Assembly: GCA_019802505.1 (NCBI GenBank)
Contig: JAFMOC010000086.1
Location: 124,001-188,000 of the forward strand
Direction of reading: 5' to 3'
DNA from: Corydoras sp. C115
Lineage: Eukaryota; Chordata; Actinopteri; Siluriformes; Callichthyidae
Length of the DNA: 64,000 nt
The position numbers were made by a program, and so were the translations under genes. The notes below the pieces were generated by a model that saw only the letters and a list, made by a program, of their open reading frames with translations, had not been told where the DNA came from and did not search any database. Positions 22,193-33,346 of the stretch are shown piece after piece; the stretch's first letter is position 1; each line of letters begins with the position of its first letter.

Positions 22193-22472
22193 TAGAATTT
22201 TAAAGACCATAAAATTTTGAAAGCCACACATCTGCTGCTGCTCTTAAAACCAAGAAATGATCTGTCTCGTAACGCCAACCAGATTTTACATACTATATAA
22301 ATCATAGCAAACTTAACAAATTGCTGTTGTTTAGAAGCATCTGCTATATTTTATGTTAGGTTTTCTTACCATAATTTGAATTATATATTTCTTTATTCAG
22401 ATGTTTTATAATTTTTAAGCTTTCAGAATGGAAACAGGAATGAGAGATTAATCTTAAAATAGTCTTATAAAA

Positions 22473-22874
22473 TGTCAAAGATCGCAGCGCAGCATCGCGT
22501 TCCCCTAGCCCCGCCTTCTAAGCAGCGCGCGCTCTCCGTGCACCAGGTGAGGTTCATTGTTTCCTCTTCTATCTTTGTCCTGTTCTATTTAGCTCCTCCT
22601 TTCACGCTAGTTTCCATTCTCTTTCTTTAATCTATCTCCCGGTGTTATATTTTGTGTTGGTGTTGGTTTGTGTTCTTTTCTGCTTGATACCAGGTTCGCT
22701 GCCAGTCCTGGTAATCAAGCGACGCACGTTACATCCAGCGAGTGCCCCAGTGATCCCGCTGCCGATCACCTACTCCGTCATGTGCCACCTGGTCGCCGCT
22801 GTTGATTGGTTAATAAACCCCAGTTGTTTCTGCATCATCGTCTCTTCTGTTCTCTCTGAGACAGACTCCTAACA
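22473..22874 (+). repeat. 5' LTR of gypsy-1 (internally deleted)
   Basis: Matches both ends of the 3' LTR but lacks about 430 bp found there (27264 to about 27693). The join is at GTTTCC/TCTTCTATC. Sequence after the LTR is GAATACTTCGCCACCATGG, leading into gag. Confidence 0.9.
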
Positions 22875-22889
22875 GAATACTTCGCCACC

Positions 22890-23826
22890 ATGGAGACGGC
22901 AGAAAAACTGATCCAGCGGCTGCTCAAACAGCTCAACGCCCAGGGTCAGGCAATTCAGTCTCTTGCCCAACAGGTCCAGAATCTCCATCTGGTTCATCGG
23001 TGCAGCATCTTCCTGGGCTACGGCCATCTGGCAAGCCAATGGTCCTGAGGTTTCCGACCTCCAACGCTTCCTCTCGACGTTTCGCAGTGTCTTCCACCAC
23101 CCTCGTCATGGCGTCTCGGCTGGGGACGAGCTGAGCTGGCTCAGCCAAGGTAGTCAGAGCGTAGCGGAGTATGCCCTGAAGTTCCGCACGCTGGTGGCCT
23201 CTAGCGGTTGGAATGATGTAGCGCTCATCTCGCAGTTCAAAACTGGTCTTCATCCCAAGCTGCAAAGAGAACTGGTCAACCGTTCGCTGCATATGAGTCT
23301 GGAGGAAATCGTCAAGCTAGCTATACAGCTGGACTTTCACGACATACCGATTGTTCAGCATCCGCCTCCAAGCCAGCCGCGCCAGTCCTCCACCACCCCT
23401 GAACCGGAGGCCATGGAGATGGGACGATCTTGGCTCACGGCGAGACAAAGGAGAGAGCGGATCCGGCGCCAGTTGTGCCTTTACTGTGGAGAGGCTGGAC
23501 ACCAATGTCTGGAGTGCCCCCTGAGACCGGTGAGGCAGACAGAGACCGATAGAGAGGAGATGAGGCCCAAGGAGTCCCCCAGAAGCCCCAAGCCCCCTAA
23601 GGTGAGCACACTCCAGCCCACCCACAAATACAGTTCGCGCATTTCTATCATACTCTCTCACAAGGGTAATGTGTGTTCGGTAGCGGCACTGATTGACTCG
23701 GGCTCGGAGGGGGACTTCCTCGGAAAAAAACTGGTGCAGAAGCTCTGGGTGCTCACGGTTCCCCTCAAGACGGGGAGAACGTGGGGAGCATCATCCACCG
23801 CACCGCCCCCATCTCCCTACGCCTAG
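22890..23826 (+). pseudogene. gypsy-1 gag with protease start
   Basis: Gag begins at the ATG at 22890 (METAEKLIQRLLKQLNAQG), then changes frame and loses a part near 23010-23040. The long frame 22963-23826 carries the capsid-like region (FRSVFHHPRHG, SVAEYALKFRTLVASSGWND), the zinc knuckle CLYCGEAGHQCLEC at about 23479-23520, and the protease site AALIDSGSEGDFLG at about 23683-23725. A further frame change near 23760 breaks the protease; the continuation (GSIIHRTAPISLRLGML, VILGQPWLRDHNP) is in the frame starting at 23781. Confidence 0.9.
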
Positions 23827-23956
23827 GGATGCTCCACAGGGAGAAACAGAGCCTCTTCGTCATGTCCGCCACTATCTCACCCGTCATCCTAGGTCAACCG
23901 TGGCTGCGAGACCACAACCCCTCCCTGACCTGGGACCCTCTGGATATTCTGGCCTG

Positions 23957-24349
23957 TGTCAGAAATTTTAAATTTCTTATACATAATGAGAGTCCCAATA
24001 TGGCCGAAAGACAAACAAAGGACTCCTCTGATTTTGCCACCACTGGGAAAATACTGGGCTGGAATTGGCTGATTTAAAACCTAGGGCGATAATCTGCGAT
24101 TGGCTTAGTCAGTTAAGGGGCGGGAACTAGACATAACAATATATACGCAGGTAACCCTGGAGTGGACTCTCTCTCACTCAAACCTGAAGGCGTACTTAGC
24201 ACCTGAAAGCTGAATGGGCAGACCGCTGGCCAGCGTTACTTTCTGACGGTGTCCAGAAAGAATTCTCTTTGTTCTCAATAAACCAGTTGAGACGGCCATC
24301 TTGCATCGGCGTGTTCTTTTGCTTTCCAAAAACCAAAAAGATCCTAACA
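23957..24349 (+). mobile_element. Retrovirus-like solo LTR inside gypsy-1
   Basis: A 393-bp unit TGTCAG...CTAACA flanked by the 4-bp duplication CCTG (23953-23956 and 24350-24353). It interrupts the gypsy frame between LDILA and WSPHCHT, which join cleanly when the unit and one CCTG are ignored. Inside are TATATA (about 24142) and AATAAA (about 24276). Orientation is set by these signals. It has no genes and is the product of LTR-LTR recombination. A retroviral origin is inferred from the 4-bp duplication. Confidence 0.75.
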
Positions 24350-24379
24350 CCTGGTCACCGCATTGCCACACCTGCTCTA

Positions 24380-25890
24380 TTACACCGCCCACCAAGGTAC
24401 AGACAGTGGCAGCTACCAAGTCCACAGATGACGGTCTGCCAGCTAACGTCCCCCCCTGAGTTCCAGGACCTTGCTACAGTGTTCAGCAAGGGTCACGCCT
24501 GTCGTCTGCCCCCACACCGTGAGTATGACTGCACCATTGAGCTCCTGCCTGGCGCCAAATTCCCGCACTCTATGCCTTACCTGCTCTACGTCAAGGAAAC
24601 AGCCGTAATGGAGGAGTACATCACTGAGGCACTTGCGCAGGGATTCATCCGGCCTTCCAAGTCCCCAGTCAGCTCCAGCATTTTCTTTGTGCCCAAGAAG
24701 GATGACACTCTCCGCCCTTGTATCGATTACCGGGAGCTCAATAAGATCGCTAAGAGGTACACCTACCCTCTCCCACTCGTCCCATCGGCACTGGAGCAGC
24801 TGCGAAACGCCAAGATCTTCACCAAACTTGACCTCCGCTTACAACCTGGTGAGGATCAAGGAGGGGGACGAGTGAAAGACTGTCTTCAGCACCACTGCAG
24901 GACATTATGAGTAGCTGGTCATGCCGTTTGGGCTGACTGTCTGTCTTCCAATGCCTGGTGAATGACGTTCTGAGGAAGTTCCTGGGGAGATGTGCTGTCG
25001 TCTACTTAGATGACATCCTCATTTACTCGCCTGATCCCAAGTCCCACGTTGACAACATCAGAAGGATTCTCGAACGGCTACTGGAGCAGGGGTTGTATGT
25101 CAAGGCAGAGAAGTGCGAGTTCAACCTGAAAGAGATCGCGTTCCTGGGATATATCATCAATGATCATGGCATCCAAATGGACCCCAGCAAAGTCAAAGCT
25201 ATACTCGAGTGGAAGACCGTGAAAGAACTCCAAAGTTTCCTTGGATTTGCCAATTTCTTCCGCCGCTTCATAAGATCATTCAGCCAGACCGTACTGCCCC
25301 TCACCAGTCTACTTAAGGGTAAACCCAAGAAACTAACGTGGTCTGAGAAGGCCGAAGCAGCGTTCGGGAGACTTAAGAAGGCGTTCACCACGGCCCCGGT
25401 GCTCGCCCAGCCGGATCCTGAGTCTCCGTTTGTCGTCGAGGTCGAGGTCGACGCTTCCTCCCTGGGTGTCGGCGGCATCCTCTCCCAACGACAAGGTGAA
25501 CCTCCGAGACTACACCCCATTGCGTACTTTTCACGCAAACTCACGCAAGCCGAGCAAAACTACCACGTGGGAGACTGGGAACTCCTCGCCATAAAACTCG
25601 CCTTCGAAGAGTGGTGACACTGGGTGATGGGTGCTAAGTTCCCTGTTCAGGTCATCACGGACCACTGCAATCTGGAGTTCCTGAAGTCCGCACGTCGCCT
25701 CAATGCCCGACAAGCCCGGCGGTTCCTATTCTTTAACCGGTTTGATTTCACCGTTACTTACCGGCCGGGCAAGGAGAACGCCAAGGCGGACATCCTTTCC
25801 CGTAAATTCGAGGACCTGGACAGGGCAGAACCCCCTGTCAAATCCATTCTGCACAAACCATTTCCTGGGAGCTTGACGGTGAGATCCAAG
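24380..25890 (+). pseudogene. gypsy-1 reverse transcriptase and RNase H
   Basis: Blocks in order: VPPEFQDLATVFSK, MEEYITEALAQGFIRPSKSP, DDTLRPCIDYRELN, a frame change near 24835 (TKLDLR then SAYNLVRIKEGDE), a damaged stretch to 24957, then VVYLDDILIYSP with the YLDD active site at about 25001. LGFANFFRRFIRSFS follows, then RNase H with VEVDASSLGVGGILSQ and, after a stop codon at 25615 inside W-HW, ITDHCNLEFLKSARRLNARQARR. It cannot make one protein. Confidence 0.9.
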
Positions 25891-25974
25891 AGGTGAACCA
25901 GAGGGAACCCCCACCCAATAGGTTTAAGATCCCCCCCAACAAGATCTACGTTCTCCTACACTTCCGGCAGCAAC

Positions 25975-26480
25975 TCATCTCATGGGTTCACACAAACACC
26001 AGCTCGGGTCATCCAGGGGTGGAACGCACGATGGACAAGAATCGGCAGAAGTACTGGTGGCCCCCCCATCTCCATCTCCGAAGGTAACACCACCATCCTG
26101 TTGGTTGTGGAACGCTTCTCCAAGGGGGTGAAATTCGGTGTTAGGATCTTGAAATTCGTCGCCCTGCCCGCACTGCCCTCAGCATTCCAGACGGCAGAGA
26201 CCATATTCAACAAGGTTTTTCGACACTTCAGCCTCCCAGAGGACATCGTCTCGGATAGAGGTCCCCAATTCACCTCGGCCGTCTGGGAGGCATTCATCAA
26301 GAAGCAGGGGGCCTCGATCATCCTCACTTCGGGTTACCACCCGGAGAGTAACGGGCAGTGCGAACGGGCTAACCAAGAGCTCAGCAAATTCCTGCGTACT
26401 TACTGCCAGAAGCATCAACACAACTGGGCCACGTTCCTCCCATGGGCTGAAAGAATTCTCTCAAATTAGAGTAGCAAAAA
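25975..26480 (+). pseudogene. gypsy-1 integrase
   Basis: The zinc finger starts with HTNTSSGHPGVERTM, then KYWWPP and a deletion that removes the second half of the finger and the first catalytic aspartate. The core resumes at VVERFSKGVKF and has EDIVSDRGPQF (second aspartate) and HPESNGQCERANQE (glutamate). It ends at a stop at 26467. Confidence 0.88.
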
Positions 26481-26534
26481 ACTCAATGCCAGATTTATTG
26501 GTCACTACACCATCATCAAAAAGATAAATGACGT

Positions 26535-27069
26535 GAATTTTACCCTACAGCTTCCTCCCCGACTCAGAATCTCCCCTTCATTCCATGTCTCCCTCCTCAA
26601 ACCCTTCACCCCCGGCCCCCTTGACTCCCAACCCCACCAGCAACTTACCCAAGAACTTCCCCATGACCGTCCCCTTTACACCATTGACAGGATACTGAAC
26701 TCACGCAGGACTGACTCCAGACTAGAATATCTTGTAGATTGGGAGGGTTACGGCCCTGAGGAAAGATCTTGGACAAAGCGGACGGACATACTGGACAAGA
26801 CTCTCCTCGACCAGTTCCACCTGACGCACCCCCAATGCCCTGCTCCCCGACCCCGAGGCAGACCACCCCATTCCTTTTCCCAGAGAAGTAGACCTTCCCA
26901 TTCCCTGTCTGGTAGGCCTAGGGATCGTCCCCGTTCTCTGTCGGGTGGACCTAGGGGTCGTCCCCACTCCGAGCCCCACCCAGAGGTACCTCTTCCTCCG
27001 TCCCATCCGGCCCCTGACGTACCTCCTACGCCCCTGCCTCCTCCCAAAGAGTCCCCCCCGTCCCAGTAG
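26535..27069 (+). pseudogene. gypsy-1 integrase tail with chromodomain
   Basis: The frame reads FHVSLLKPFTPGP, then the chromodomain YTIDRILNSRRTDSRLEYLV and DWEGYGPEERSW, then proline- and arginine-rich repeats (PRGRPPHS, RDRPRSLSGG) to a stop at 27067. Chromodomains in this place mark chromoviruses and are thought to steer integration. The stop is about 107 bp before the 3' LTR; a purine tract CGGGGAGGGGGCTA precedes the LTR. Confidence 0.88.
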
Positions 27070-27175
27070 AGTCACCCGTAGTTCCATGTCCTGTCCTCCT
27101 CGAGCCCGTTCCACGAGGCTGTCTGCTGTGGTCCCCGTTGGCTCCCCCATGACGACCTCTTCGGGGAGGGGGCTA

Positions 27176-28008
27176 TGTCAGAGATCGCAGCATCGCGTTC
27201 CCATAGCCCCGCCTTCTAAGCAGCGTGCGCTCTCCGTGCACCAGGTGAGGTTCATTGTTTCCGAGTGATATTCCCTGATTTCTATCTCCGTGTCTTCTTC
27301 CGTGTTTGGTCGCCATTGGGTGAGTGCGATTTCGAGTGTGTTTAGTAGTAGCGTGTTCCTCCTTCTGTTCCCCGCTTCTACCTACCTCGTCCTCCCTCTC
27401 TCCCTTCCCTCGTCCCCCCTCTCTCCCTTCCCTCGTCCCCGTCCTTTCCCTCCTTCCCTTAGTTTAGGATTCCTGTGTGCCTGTGGCATTTGAGAGGAAA
27501 GTCCGTGTCCGTCATTTGTTTTTAGCCTCCGTAACACATTCTCACTTTTGTTTACTAATCACTTCCCCTGTCGGTGAATATAACATATTTAATCCATCTT
27601 TCACTAACCATTCCTCTGTCTCCCGGTTCCAGTTCCCCCATCGGTGTATTTCCTTCCCCGTCGTTCACCCTGGTTGCCGCCTCGTACAGCACTTCACCTC
27701 CTCTATCTTTGTCCTGTTCTATTTAGCTCCTCCTTTCACGCTAGTTTCCATTTTCTTTGTTTAATATATCTCCCGGTGTTATATTTTGTGTTGGTGTTGG
27801 TTTGTGTTCTTTTCTGCTTGATACCAGGTTCGCTGCCAGTCCTGGTAATCAAGCGACGCACGTGACATTCAGCGAGTGCCCCAGTGATCCCGCTGCCGAT
27901 CACCTACTCCGTCACGTGCCACTCGGTCGCCGCTGTTGATTGGTTAATAAACCCCAGTTGTTGCTGCATCAACGTCTCCTCTGTTCTCTCTGAGCCAGAC
28001 TCCTAACA
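27176..28008 (+). repeat. 3' LTR of gypsy-1
   Basis: 833 bp from TGTCAGAGATCG to CTCCTAACA. It keeps the part missing from the 5' LTR, including a C-rich run of TCCCTT/CTCGTCCCC units at about 27385-27460. A TTAATAAACC signal lies near 27945. Confidence 0.9.
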
Positions 28009-28018
28009 GCAAATAACT

Positions 28019-28047
28019 TTATTATATTATATTATATTATATTATAG
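28019..28047. repeat. (ATATT)n short tandem repeat
   Basis: About five units of a TTATA/ATATT pentamer directly after the gypsy LTR. Confidence 0.85.
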
Positions 28048-28317
28048 TACTGCTTTTGTGCTATAATACACAGTACTGTTTAAATTTAGCTCTTTTCTCA
28101 TAATTTAAATATAAAAAAGAAATTTAGGTACACACCAGCAATGTCAGTGTCAGTTCTAGTTTATGCATTTATTATAAGAACCTGATCTACCTTTTAATAA
28201 AATTAACCTTTAAATTTAACACTGAATAGGAGCTTAATAGGAGTAAATTATTACTTTATTTAAATCCATTTGTAATAAATATTTTATATAGACCTAAAAC
28301 AAATATTGTGATGCCTG

Positions 28318-28322
<5 letters not shown>

Positions 28323-28394
<72 letters not shown>
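28323..28394. repeat. (AT)n microsatellite
   Basis: About 35 uninterrupted AT units. Confidence 0.97.
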
Positions 28395-29025
28395 TGTATA
28401 TATATAGCTGATCATTGGTAAATATTCATCAGTGCTCTTAGAAGTGCATTTTCCAACTCACATATTAACCAGGCACATTGTCCTAATGGTGGGTTTTATG
28501 TCATTTTCACCTACATCTATACATTTTTAAAACATTCTGCAATTTTCAGAAAACTGCTGATACCTCATGATCAAATGCCAGCTTCAAGAATATATAAAAC
28601 GTTCACAGAGCAAATGTAAGTCAGCAGAAGGGAGGCTAGATAGAATTATGTGCTATGTCTGATTTTGCAGCTGGCTGTGTGTCAGAAATGTGTCAAGTGG
28701 ATATTGATGCACCCATCGTGAACCATAAATAGCAAATACAGTTTGTACGCTTCTGCACTGAATATGAATTGGCTGCTGGCAGGATGAGGCTATAGAAATC
28801 AAATCTGTAGCAATCTGTGTTTTGGGTTTTGGACAGTAATGTTGTCTAAGTATTAATGTATCACACTGTTTGCCTACATCAGTTACAATTTTATTATGGT
28901 ACCAAAGTGGGAGGGCATGGATTAAATCTAATCAATGTAATCATAATGAAATAACAATGTTATAGATTCATGTTTTGTTACTTCAGATGTTATGAGTGAA
29001 TTTATTTCCTGAATTAAGAAAGATG
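28395..29025. other. No recognised feature
   Basis: AT-rich DNA, nothing recognised. Confidence 0.4.
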
Positions 29026-29419
29026 ACAAGTGTTTTGTATATATTTGTGTTACGTCGGGTGTTTTGGTTCGTTTCATGATTGGACTGATTATAGTTTTGC
29101 TCCCGGCACGTCCCGGTGTGCCTTCAGTGGCGTTCCCACTGATTCAGCATTAAACTTTCTTTGTGTCTGCTTACCTGGACTCCTGGCTCGCTTCATTTCC
29201 ACCTCACCGCACCGCGCTGCGCCGCCATCAGATGGACAGCACCGTCCGATTGTAACAGAAATGCTGGCCTCCACACCCCGTGAAGTCCAGGTGTCCTCAT
29301 CCGGGTAAGCGCCCCTTTTTTTTTTTTTTTTTTTATTAGCTCCGCGGCCGTGTATCTCGGTTATTGTCCGTTCCGGCCATAGGATCGCTTTAGCGGCGTT
29401 AGCATCAGTGCTAGCTCGC

Positions 29420-29757
29420 CATCAGCCGCATCATTCGGCTGCAGCACCGGCTGTATTAATTCGGCGCTAGCTCCGCCCTTAGCCGCGTGGTTCGGTTTAT
29501 CTCGGCGCTAGCCCTGCCAATAGCCTATCCTCTGGCTGCAGCACCGGCTATATTAATTCGGCGCTAGCCCCGCCAATAGCCCTTTCCTTGACTGCAGCAT
29601 CGGCTACTTTAATTCAGCGCTAGCCCCGCCATTAGCCTAGTCCCCGGCTGCAGCATCCAGGCTACTTTAGCCCAGCGCTAGCCCCGCCAATAGCCCTTTC
29701 CCCGACTGCAGCAATCGGCTACTTTAGCTTGGCGCTATCCCCGCCATCTAGTTTCTG
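29420..29757 (+). repeat. GC-rich minisatellite, about 57-bp period
   Basis: The unit (G/A)GCGCTAGCCCCGCCAATAGC followed by CGGCTGCAGCACCGGCTAC recurs with starts at about 29503, 29560, 29616, 29674 and 29731, plus a partial unit at 29463. The units have diverged by point changes. Confidence 0.85.
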
Positions 29758-29786
29758 CTGCAGTGCTCACTCCCCGGAGGTTGGAG

Positions 29787-30110
29787 CGATGAGGGGAATC
29801 GACCGGGTCCCGGATTATGGGGAGATTATTACTCGAGATTATTACTTTGAAGCCACTCCCTTACATTATCGGCTGTCGCAGGGTGTTTGAATTGGTGACC
29901 AGTCGGGAGCTTTCGGACCGAGAGAGGGTGCAGTTCTACCCCTCCCGACTCCTAGGACCTGCGCTGAGGTGGGCCGAGGGCCTATTGGCCACAGGGGACG
30001 ACTGTCTCAACTCGGCCAGCCGGTTTGAGACGGCATTCCTGGCCAGGTTCGCCCCGATTCCCGCTCTGTAGGCGAGCACCTGGACGCGGTGAAGAGACAG
30101 CTTCACCACG
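29787..30110 (+). pseudogene. Gag-like fragment of the 29-kb LTR element
   Basis: Frames after ATGAGG at 29789 read RGIDRVPDYGEIITRDYYFEA and LSDRERVQFYPSRLLGPALRW..., and then RFETAFLARFAPI. The last block resembles retrotransposon gag (a FxxxFLxRF-type capsid segment). The frames change and stop at 30069. The next 250 bp contain twofold repeats of TCACCGCCAGGAATCCG with no clear frame. Confidence 0.45.
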
Positions 30111-30647
30111 GGCAGGGCAGTGATCCTCCGTGCGATCCTCCGTGCGAGTCTCCCGGCTCCATGGATCACCCGCTTCGTACGTTTTTCCTCACCGCCAGGA
30201 ATCCGACGCGCGATCCTGCACGTGTTCCTCCGTGCGAGCCTCCTGACTCCACGGATCACCTGCTCCACGAGTTTTTTCTCACCGCCAGGAATCCGCTTCG
30301 CGAGCTATTCAACGTTGTGCGGTGTTGCGGTACTGGTCCTCTCCCTCTGTGTCCAGGTGGCGGAAAGGAGGGAGTCTGGGAGTGTAGGCGTGGTGTCCAG
30401 CGCATCATCTGGGGTCATGTGGGGTGCATCATCTGGGGTGCACATGTGGCCTGCTGACTACACTTAAAGTGTGCATGCGCCCTGAGTCAGCAGGCCAGCA
30501 TTGTATGTATACTTTTGTATATATTTGACGCCTGGCTCGCTTCATTTCCACCTCACCACACCACGCTGCGCCACCATCGGACGGACAGCGCCGCCCGATT
30601 GTAACAACAAGTCAGCAACACCGAATACCACCACACAAGAAGATACA

Positions 30648-30828
30648 TACTTGTTGGCCATTTTATTGGATAACCTTATTTCTACACTCATTATTCATTT
30701 TATCAGTTTGACGTACCCTATGCACTTTGTACAATACTACAACTTCCACAATAGCTCACTTTAGTCAAACAAGGTTTTGTGTGTCCCCTTTAATTTGTTC
30801 CCTATTGGTCAGGACCACCATAAATGTT
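30648..30828 (+). mobile_element. Non-autonomous DNA transposon fragment
   Basis: Contains TTGTTGGCCATTTTATTGG, CACTCATTATTCATTTTATC and later TTGGTCAGGACCACC. This resembles one arm of a fish palindromic DNA transposon; other parts of the same family seem to be at 45200 and 55760. From memory of the family only. Confidence 0.45.
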
Positions 30829-31187
30829 TTTTTAGCCACAAATATAGCAACATAGCACTGAAATTTGCTTTAATTTTTAAATGCTTGATTCCTTAAGCTG
30901 TGCATGGGCCTGTAGTCTATTATTGTTCCAGTGCTGAGAGTAATGTTATTATAATCTCTAGAGGCTCCCCCGAGCATCTCAGCATGGTCAACACAGCTGT
31001 TCGTTGACCGGGTTAGTAAGCACTCCCTCTTTTGCCTTTTGTTTCTTATAATTCATTTAGTCACTTGTGCATCCAAATGTGTAACATTTGACATTATGCA
31101 TGATATAAAGGATGCACTTGCCCTGATGTATTTTATATTTCTTTTTTCCAACAGTTTGAAATTTGTTTTTGTCTTAATAACTAATGT

Positions 31188-31567
31188 GGGCGACATGGTA
31201 GCTTAGTGGTTACTACATTTGCCTCTCAGCACTAGGGAGTCCCAGGTCGAATCCCAATCTGGGTGGAGTTTCCATGTTCTCCCCGTGTCCGCATGTGTTT
31301 TCTCTGGGTTCTCCGGTTTCCTCCCACAGTCCAACCAAAAACATGGAACAAGGTCTATTGAATTCTCCAAATTGCCCCATATAGAGTGTGTCTGTGTGAG
31401 TGAGTGAATGTGTGCCCAGTGAAAGATTGGCGCCCTGTCCTAGGTGTATCTGCCCAGCACCCGAAACATTCTTCCCGAGATGGGCATGGGGAATCCCCCC
31501 ATGACTCTAATGAAGGATAAAGTGGAAGATAATAGATGGATGGATGGATGGATGGATGGATGGATGG
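31188..31567 (+). mobile_element. SINE copy, full length
   Basis: Flanked by AATAACTAATGT (31176-31187) and AATAAATAATGT (31568-31579), a 12-bp duplication with one mismatch. It begins GGGCGACATGGTAGCTTAGTG and ends in about seven GGAT units. The B box is altered (CAGGTCGAATCCC). Confidence 0.93.
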
Positions 31568-31803
31568 AATAAATAATGTCCAAAAGTTTTTAGACATCAG
31601 TTATTATTAGTAGTATGAGTAGTAGTAGATCTGGTTGTGATAAGTAAAGAGAAATTCAAATTAGGGGTCAAGTATGGAATGACTTGCACAGAGCAATCAC
31701 CTTAACTTAATTGCCTTTCGGATGAATTGTGTAAATTAACAAGTACTCTTAATGAAAACAATTTTTCAAAAAGAAAATGGTAAATTTGGTAGATGTTGTT
31801 ATC

Positions 31804-32298
31804 TGTCATGTTTGTTTTGGTCACGTGGTGTGGGTTGGTCTGTGTGTTCACGCCCCTGTAATTATGCGCACCTGGGATTGATCACGTTTTCGTTATTTAT
31901 GCCCTGCACGCCCTCCCCTCACCGCCAGTTAGTCTTGTGCCACGCCAAGCCCTGACTGTACCAGCTCCCGTCACTGCTTCGAACGCACCTTGTTGCCTCG
32001 TCCTGTTTGGACCCTGTCTCGTTGTGTCTCTGTTTGTGTGTGCAGTTCATCGCCTGCCTTCTCCTCTACGCAATTTCACTCTGGATTGGAACACGACACT
32101 GTCTGACGTCAGGCTGAGTCATACGCCGCGTCTCCATGTCATCATTCACTGGCTCGTGTTGCCTCCGTTGTGTCTGTGCTCCCTAAAGTATTGTCTACCC
32201 CTGTGTTGTGGAAATAAACCCGGTTTGTTACTGATCTCTGTTCCAGTCCTGTCTCTCCGAGTAGCGAATCCGCCTTGCCCGGTCAACCGACCGTAACA
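31804..32298 (+). mobile_element. Solo gypsy LTR with target duplication
   Basis: A 495-bp LTR from TGTCATGTTTG to GACCGTAACA with a perfect 5-bp duplication TTATC (31799-31803 and 32299-32303). It holds an AATAAA signal (about 32212). Its ends are close to those of the LTR at 7051-7930 (shared GACCGTAACA end, CCGAGTAGCGAATCCGCC against CCGAGTAGCGGATCCAACGC). Confidence 0.9.
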
Positions 32299-32411
32299 TT
32301 ATCAGTAAAGCAGAAACAGTTATAACTGAAAGACCAAAATTAATTACAAAGTGAAATCAATGTTTTTAATAGATGTCAAAGAAACATATATAGGCGTAAT
32401 GAAAAGGTATC

Positions 32412-32620
32412 GGACAGCATAGTGGTGTAGTGGTTAGCACATTTTTTCCAGGTTCTCTGGTTTTCACCAAAACCATGGATTCAAGGTAAATTGTCTGCAC
32501 TATATTGCTCCATATAGAGTGTCTTTGTGAGTGTGTGCTCATCCATAGATTGGCGCCCTGTCTGGGTATATCTGCCAAGCGCCCCAAACCCCCCACTACC
32601 TCTGAACATTGTAGAGGATT
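32412..32620 (+). mobile_element. SINE copy with internal deletion
   Basis: Head (GGACAGCATAGTGGTGTAGTG) is joined to CCAGGTTCTCTGG in the body; the B box and following part are lost. The tail is diverged (GTAGAGGATTAAGCAG). Short flanks AATGAAAA are repeated. Confidence 0.8.
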
Positions 32621-33335
32621 AAGCAGTTAAGAAATGAAAATACAATTTAATTATTTCATAATTAATTATGAAATGAAAATACACATTTCAACTGTATATT
32701 GTTTGTGCAGGGATGTAAAGACAGACTCGACTGATTGTGTTTTGACCCGGGATGCAGATTTGTATCACAATACTTAACACATGTGCCTAGCTGGCTTACA
32801 CTGAAATTAAGGAGTAAATAGTGCTGGTTGTCAGTGTCAGCTGTGAACAGATTTATGATAAGGAGAGAGATATACTGACGAGATCTCGGGCAAAATGTTG
32901 ATAATGTGAGAAATTTTACAGCAGTCAGATGATGAACAAAATAAAAAGTATGATAATCAAAACTGAATTCCTAGAAAGAGCTTAACAAGCAGGCAGCTTT
33001 TAGCCTCCATAGCTCTTGCCATCATCAATTGCTTCATTAGTTTTTAGCAATTATGAATGGTATTTGTCGGCTTGTTTGGTGGTGATATTAACAAGACCAA
33101 GTCTTAATAACGTTTTACATTCCACCTTTTCATTCTTTTTTCAGATTTGTTTATTTTTAGGTTTGTATAGTAAAAGTCTCACATGGTCATATTAAGAGTA
33201 AAGTCAAGAAATATGATAACAATAGTCCCTGCTGGCAACAACTGCTCCATCATGTGGCTGTTGTTCAAGAAGTCCTAAAAGCAGCTTTATCAAAATTATG
33301 CACATACTATTTCCGTTTCTCGTGACAATTTCTCA
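32621..33335. other. No recognised feature
   Basis: AT-rich DNA, nothing recognised. Confidence 0.4.
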
Positions 33336-33346
33336 TTTGGGTACCA

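Larger units (their letters stand above)
22473..28008 (+). mobile_element. Chromodomain Ty3/gypsy element (gypsy-1)
   Basis: A plus-strand element with LTRs starting TGTCA and ending TAACA. It has gag, protease, RT, RNase H, integrase and a C-terminal chromodomain, so it is a chromovirus. All genes are broken by frameshifts, stops and deletions. The 5' LTR is 402 bp and the 3' LTR 833 bp. The 5-bp flanks differ (TAAAA against GCAAA). A retrovirus-like solo LTR lies within it at 23957-24349. Confidence 0.93.
29031..30606 (+). mobile_element. Short LTR element with internal minisatellite
   Basis: A 1.58-kb unit between perfect 5-bp duplications ACAAG (29026-29030 and 30607-30611). The left LTR (29031-29257) starts TGTTTTGTATATATTTG and ends CCGATTGTAACA; it has ATTAAA near 29148. 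The right copy shares TTTGTATATATTTG and CCTGGCTCGCTTCATTTCC and ends with the same CCGATTGTAACA, but lacks about 120 bp. Inside are a T-run, a GC-rich tandem repeat (29420-29757) and a gag-like piece (29787-30100). There is no RT or integrase, so it depends on another element. Confidence 0.75.

Noticed and set aside
30089..30467. Two overlapping open frames after the gag-like fragment
   Set aside because: They arise from repeated GC-rich units (TCACCGCCAGGAATCCG) and show no conserved motif.
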